Assembly: GCA_023853785.1 (NCBI GenBank)
Contig: JAJIRX010000253.1
Coordinates: 1 to 25,263 of the forward strand
DNA: 25,263 bases
Origin: Psilocybe azurescens
Lineage: Eukaryota > Basidiomycota > Agaricomycetes > Agaricales > Agrocybaceae
Direction of reading: 5' to 3'
The notes under the pieces are model-generated. The model was not told the origin of the DNA and searched no databases. It was given only the letters and a program-made list of their open reading frames with translations. Of the stretch, positions 21,227-25,263 are shown piece after piece. Every line of letters starts with the position of its first letter. Position 1 is the first letter of the stretch. The translations under genes and the position numbers were made by a program.

Positions 21227-22190
21227 AATGCGTATATACTACAACCTGTAGAATGAGTTTCGTGTACCTACCTGCCGAATTATTGCGTAAAAGCACCCTT
21301 ATGTGTTCGTCCTCAGGACGAGTTTCTCTGCCTGGAGCAATTTCAATATGAATCCTTGTATCGGCCGTGGGTTTAACTCACAGCTTTTGGGTCTTTCTTA
21401 GTATGTGCAGAAAGGTATGTCTAGAGAGAACAAGTTCAAGATCTAGAACATCTACTCAATTTGCACTCAACGTTGACTCAACGCCAACTTGAGTGCACCA
21501 GCGGGCTTCAGATCGGAGGCGACTTCTTTGAACACCCGCTAGCCCCGGTCAGGAATATTGTTTTTGCAGGTGGATAGGAATTGGAAATATGTTCGTGGTT
21601 GTATTAGTGCGTTTCACGGTCGCATTTTCCGGCCGTTTTGAGTCATTTTTCAATGTCTTTTTGATTGAAGAAATCATAAAAATGGCACACTTCGTGAAAC
21701 CTTCGGAACGGCTTCACTTTTGTGTGGTCTTGTTCAAATAACTGGACGGTAGAGTGCGCGGAAAAAATGAAGAAAAAACAAATGAAAAATGGTGTAAAAG
21801 AAGGGTAGGAGTGGTTTTTGCGTAGTTGAAAAAACGAAACCTTTTTTTTGAGATATCAAAAGGACTTCAAAAACAGACGTTTTTAAAAAAGCTGAAAATG
21901 GCCGCAAAACGCGACTATGAAAGCCCCCAATTGTATTTTGGTGCATTATTTATTGACTTTGTTTTCTTGTATTTTAGCTTTCGGAGAGACGTGTATGTAT
22001 ATGAGGGGCAAAGGACTGCTGAGCTGGCTTAGGCTGCGCAGTCAGATCGAGTGAATATATATGAACTAAGTGTTTTTGATTGAGTCTTGCATCGTAGCTG
22101 TAGTTATAAATCCGTCGACATTTTTCGTTACATTTCACCTTGGCTCTCGATTCGTCGCACATCTGCCGCGTTCATCGCTCTGTTGCTCAC
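21227..22190. other. AT-rich spacer downstream of TPR-CHAT copy B
   Basis: The first part is 3' flank shared with copy A, interrupted by about 190 bp found only here. That stretch contains an inverted repeat GCACTCAA (21463-21470) and TTGAGTGC (21489-21496), which extends with one bulge to GTTG/CAAC. From 21600 to 22150 the sequence is A/T-rich with runs of A and T; no gene is supported on either strand. Confidence 0.5.
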
Positions 22191-22194
22191 TTTT

Positions 22195-22530
22195 CGGGTA
22201 TCTGAACTACGAGCCAGGGAACAGTGTCTTCCAGGGCGGAGTGGAGTAGAGGTGCGACCTTGAACTTGAATAAGTAGACTAATGGCTGCGTGATATTGAA
22301 TGTAAATATTCGCCGTCGCTTGAAGCCCAACAACTTTCTGGCATATGAAGCTGTGACTCAGAAGTGAAAGCTGCCAATCCGGTGCCTTTGCCCGACGTGC
22401 TGGTAGCCGTCCTGCATCATACAAATAATCGACAAAGACTCACCTACGTAGGTTTTCTTTCTGTGACTGAAGCACTTGAAAAGTCACATTATTTCGTTCA
22501 CACCGTCTCACAGACTCTGTCTGTATGTGG
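22195..22530 (+). repeat. Diverged third relic of the TPR-CHAT upstream region
   Basis: Ordered short matches to 2365-2640 (and 15415-15680) are GTCTTCCAGGGCGGAGTGGA with CATCCTCCAGGGCGGAGTAG, GTGCGACCTTGA with GTGCGACCCTGA, CTTGAAGCCCAACA with TTTGAAGCCCAGCA, and ACTGAAGCACTTGAAAAG with CCGAAGCACGCTTGAAAAG. Order and spacing are kept, but identity is low. It stands 375 bp before the right-arm Pom34-like gene. Confidence 0.45.
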
Positions 22531-22905
22531 GGCAGTACTACTGTGAACCTCCCCTCATAACGGGTAAGACAACAGTAGGAAAATGGATAGAAAATCTCTA
22601 ATTAGATTGTTGTTGACCTGGTTATGTGGATGATCATAATAGTCAGGGATTTCAGTAAAATTTGAGTGGATAAGACTGCTTGTTAGACTCAAGTTGGGCT
22701 GTTAGCGTTCAAATATTCTTCAAGTTGGCGCTGCCAAGGCACTGCGACTACTAATATTAGCACCGACGCGACGCGTTTTTTCCCGCGTTTGTGGCAACTG
22801 AACACGTGCCGCTAGCTCTCGCTGCTTGAAGTTGCAGTGGGTGGTCCAATATCCAACTAGCTCAACCACAAAGACGACGACAGCGGTGATCTCCAAGTGC
22901 CAACG
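22531..22905. other. Spacer and presumed 5' region of the Pom34-like gene
   Basis: No gene seen. The sequence is unrelated to that upstream of the left-arm copy, so the two copies have different promoters. Repeated TCAAGTTGG motifs (22690 and 22719) are present, but I cannot assign a role. Confidence 0.4.
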
Positions 22906-24041
22906 ATGTCAATAGCGATATCGCAGCTGAGGCCGCACAAAGCTGAAGCAATCCACCGCATCAGGCTCAATGTGCTGAGCCTCGTCACCCTCCTCGTGCT
23001 GTCGTACCTGCTCCCGCTGCCCTCTGTCCCGGCCGCGCTGAAGACCGTGCTGCTCGCTTCGACGCCGTCGGACTCTCACCAGGCGTATTCATTTTCGCAG
23101 GTGTGGGTGTGGGCGTGCATTATAGGTGCGTAGTGTGCCTTGTCCTACGCGATACAAATGAAAGAGCTCTGCTAATAATATAATCATTTATGCACAAACA
23201 GAAATGGGAATGGTGACCGTGATGGGCTACAACCTGCTCGGAAGCCGCATACGCGATCAAGTACCCGCCCGCGCCCCTCCCGCCGGTCCCCCAAGAGCAC
23301 TGCACAAACCTTCCTCCGCCTCTCCCTCTCCTCTTCCTCCTTGCCTGCACTCCCCTTCACAGCCCCTCTCAAAATCCCAGCGGCCGTTCAAAGTGCTCTC
23401 GCCGCACAGCAGCCCGCAGCCCCAACGCCCGTTCGCGTACAACCCGTCGTCGTCGCTCTCGCTCTCCCGAGGTGGCCTCGACTCCTCTTCTCCCTCCTCT
23501 GCCTCGCCCAAATCGCCTTCCCGAAGTGGTGGTGCGGCTTCGGCCACCCCGTACGCGCAGTCCCCAGTATCGACGCCCTCGCGCGTGCTGCACTACACCG
23601 TGCCCCCCCTCGGCGTCCACGACGTCCAACGCGTCGACGTCGTCCGAATTCCTCGCGACGCCCAGCCCTGTCATCTCGGCGTACAGAGGGAAGCATGTCG
23701 CTGGAGATGTTGGTCGTGAGTGTTTCTTGTTTTTTCTTTGTTTTTGCTTTCCTTGTTTTGCTTTCTAGTCTGATTTTTTCTTTAATGCGCTGAACGTTCG
23801 TTCATTTCTATCCCTTCCTTTCTTCGTCTCGTCTCTTCGTTTCATCGTTCCGACCCTTTCTACTATATCATTCTACGCCGCTTTTTTGCCTTGACTTTCA
23901 CTTTCACTTTCCCTTCCGCTTCTCTTTCATTTTCATTCTGTGTACATCCTCGTCTTATCTCTTATATCCCCAGGCGCACTAGACGGCTCATACCTCAGCA
24001 TGCTGAAGAACCAAACGCAAGAATCCGACGACGAAGAGTAA
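22906..24041 (+). CDS. Pom34-like two-TM membrane protein, right-arm copy, frameshifted
   Basis: Exons are 22906-23125, 23202-23715 and 23974-24041, with donors GTGCGT and GTGAGT and acceptors AACAG and CCCAG. It starts MSIAISQLRPHKAEA. TM one is about residues 24-40 (SLVTLLVLSYLLPLP); TM two spans the first junction (VWVWACIIEMGMVTVMGYNL). A Ser/Pro-rich tail carries PYAQSPVSTPSRVLHYTVPP and SPVISAYRGKH and ends in the acidic QESDDEE. An extra G near 23240 and a missing C near 23290 cancel each other and garble about 17 residues. A C-run of 7 (23603-23609) then shifts the frame by +1, and the tail is lost unless one C is removed. Coding length 802 nt fits 267 codons plus one base. The hairpin-plus-Ser/Pro-tail layout resembles the fungal nucleoporin Pom34 (NPCC family), which would act in the nuclear pore membrane. 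This call needs a profile search. Confidence 0.6.
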
Positions 24042-24730
24042 CCCAAAATAAAAGCGAAATCGTATTATATAAAAGAAAAGACACGATCAACAAATACCCC
24101 GAGTCGAGCTGCAAGCATACAATACAATACAGTACATTCGGGTTCGGGTTCTTGTGATGCGGGTGCGGGTGCGGGTGCGGGTGCGGGTGCGGGTGCGGGT
24201 CCAGGTCGGTTTTGTGTGGTCATGACGATGGCGATTGTGATGATGCTCTACTCTGTTCTACGCGAGGAAAAGGAGTAGGTGATGTGATGTGAGGCGGGGT
24301 GGGGGTTTGGAGTTCGGGAAAGGAAAGGGGACAAGATCCGATCACGACAAGAGTTGATTTATAAATCGTATGTAGTTGCACTTCAATTTTCACGACCACA
24401 AGAACGAGAAGTAATGTAGAAACGATAATGCGCGCATATATATATATGATTTAAATTCCTTTCATCTTATCATGATCCATGATCCATGATTACACTCTTG
24501 GTTTTAGGTTTCATTCAATGATAATTTTTGTTTTTGTTTCTATTCCAGGCTTGTATTCAGTCGTCGCCAACCAGCAACAAGAAAAAACAAGGATACGCCT
24601 CAACGCCTCAACGCCTCAACCCTCAATCCAACTACCTTGTCGAACAAATTATGTAGTACATACGATCCACTTTTTTGCGTTTTAGCGACAACAAAGGAAA
24701 ATACATACACATATTACTACTTACTACTTA
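24042..24730. other. Spacer between convergent genes in the right arm
   Basis: Counterpart of 12086-12647. It contains the GCGGGT microsatellite, a TATATATATATATG run near 24437 and a triple ATGATCC/ATCATG run near 24470-24490. It probably includes both 3' untranslated ends. No gene seen. Confidence 0.5.
24159..24200. repeat. GCGGGT hexanucleotide microsatellite, 7 units
   Basis: Seven perfect GCGGGT units (42 bp). The left arm, read in reverse complement around 12550, has only GCGGATGCGGGTGCAGGT, so expansion happened here after the arms separated. Confidence 0.95.
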
Positions 24731-25000
24731 CTAAACCTCATCAGGCCCTAAAGCGACATACTGGAACACCATGCTCGTCCTCCTCTCCTCCTCTCCTCCC
24801 TCTGCCCCTGCCTCTCCTTCCTGTCTCTTTGTCCTTCTCTAGCGAATTTTCCTCCAACGCACCATCACTGAGCGCATGTGCGTTCCGAGCCCGAGCACTA
24901 AAGCGCGGCCTAAGCACCATCCCTCCGCGGCACAGAGACAGTGATATTCACGTTCCGGCCCCCAAAGCTGCCGCCGAACCCTCCGCCGAAGTCCAAGCCC
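24731..25000 (-). other. Gly-rich segment and conserved C-terminal peptide, right arm
   Basis: Minus-strand partner of 11781-12085. It reads GLDFGGGFGGSFGGR near 24995-24955, then VNITVSVPRRDG before a stop. The SMVFQYVALGPDEV peptide ends at TAG 24733-24731. Between them the frames do not join without splicing or indels. The GGT tract of the left arm is missing. Confidence 0.3.
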
Positions 25001-25016
25001 AGGGTTTACGACAGTT

Positions 25017-25263
25017 CTATGCATCCGTCAGGATGTATATAAGACCACAATCATGATAGTTACACACCCCGCAACAGTCTTCCATACATTCTTCAACTGT
25101 GCCAAACGAACCATGCTGACGATGTAATCGCCGACCTTTGTTCTTGCGATTCAAAGTGACTATTAAAAAGAACAACTTAATAACCTTCACGACGACGAAA
25201 GTCGAGTATCATTACAATTCATTCCAAGGTCCTGCAGTCATCTAGTAAGCATGAAGTTCGCAG
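25017..25263 (-). CDS. 3' end of a second ankyrin-family gene copy, cut by the window edge
   Basis: The last exon is 25159-25017 after an intron (GTAATGATACTC...TTTTTAATAG). It reads LNRKNKGRRLHR, then FGTVEECMEDCCGVCNYHDC, and stops at 25019-25017. The previous exon (about 25230-25215) gives DLGMN after an acceptor GACTGCAG. Both exons and splice sites match the left-arm copy at 11553-11766, and the visible part has no lesion. The shortened tail after Cys-Cys is shared by both copies, so it predates the inverted duplication. Whether the rest of this gene is intact cannot be seen. Confidence 0.6.

Larger units (their letters stand above)
13870..21560 (+). repeat. Direct segmental duplication, unit B (partner about 783-9565)
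   Basis: Collinear copy of unit A in the same orientation, starting about 105 bp beyond the start codon of the divergent Pom34-like pseudogene. Shared material ends near GGCGACTTCTTTGAACACCC (about 21515). Compared with A it lacks the 342-bp insertion, has fewer TPR units and has extra sequence in the 3' flank. Confidence 0.9.
22905..25263 (-). repeat. Right arm of the large inverted repeat (partner 11521-13765)
   Basis: The reverse complement from 25263 begins CTGCGAACTTCATGCTTAC, as does 11521 onward. Order of genes is mirrored. The arm continues past the window, so a fuller copy of the ankyrin-family gene may lie to the right. Confidence 0.85.

Noticed and set aside
23257..23696. Long minus-strand ORFs opposite the Pom34-like exon 2
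   Set aside because: GC-rich low-complexity sequence keeps all frames open. The splice sites, TM segments and paralogue support only the plus-strand model.
1..25263. tRNA, rRNA, LTR retrotransposon or virus-derived genes
   Set aside because: No cloverleaf with A/B boxes, no rRNA motifs, and no reverse transcriptase, integrase, capsid or polymerase motifs were seen in any frame.

Overview
This window looks like nuclear DNA of an agaricomycete (mushroom-forming basidiomycete) fungus. The genes are broken by short GT-AG introns of about 47-75 bp (one 258 bp). The central genes encode the TPR-repeat plus CHAT-protease architecture that is strongly expanded in these fungi. Nothing resembles a bacterial, organellar or viral genome. 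Coding DNA is interleaved with long degenerate spacers, and most genes are broken paralogues, so this is a duplicated, decaying accessory region rather than a housekeeping stretch.

Layout. (1) 1-338: the 3' end of an unrecognised gene, truncated by the window edge. (2) About 783-9565: duplication unit A. It has a 2.8-kb upstream part with weak spliced ORFs, then a TPR-CHAT pseudogene (3546-9384) with about 20 TPR-like 45-aa units and about nine indels plus one stop. (3) 10085-11766: a decayed copy of a conserved basidiomycete protein usually annotated as an ankyrin-repeat protein. (4) 11767-12085: a Gly-rich segment with a conserved C-terminal peptide. (5) 12648-13763, minus strand: a pseudogene of a two-TM, Ser/Pro-rich protein resembling the nucleoporin Pom34. 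(6) About 13870-21560: duplication unit B, collinear with A. It carries the much better preserved TPR-CHAT gene (16198-21226), whose only visible lesion is a 1-nt deletion between the TPR part and the CHAT protease part. (7) 21227-22905: AT-rich spacer holding a relic of the unit upstream region. (8) 22906-24041, plus strand: a second Pom34-like copy, followed by the Gly-rich segment and the 3' end of a second ankyrin-family copy on the minus strand, running off the right edge.

Items 3-5 and item 8 form a large inverted repeat (at least 11521-13765 against 22905-25263) that brackets TPR-CHAT copy B. Units A and B are direct repeats. The most economical history is a tandem duplication of a block [ankyrin-family gene - Gly-rich tail - Pom34-like - upstream module - TPR-CHAT], plus an inverted duplication of its left half on the far side of copy B.

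The genes do not form a pathway. TPR-CHAT proteins are caspase-like (clan CD) cysteine peptidases with a repeat sensor. In fungi they are suspected, mostly by analogy, to act in cell-death or self/non-self recognition. Here the near-identical, higher-order-repeated TPR array of copy A and the varying residues in copy B repeats fit a fast-evolving sensor. All functional statements are inferred from sequence alone.
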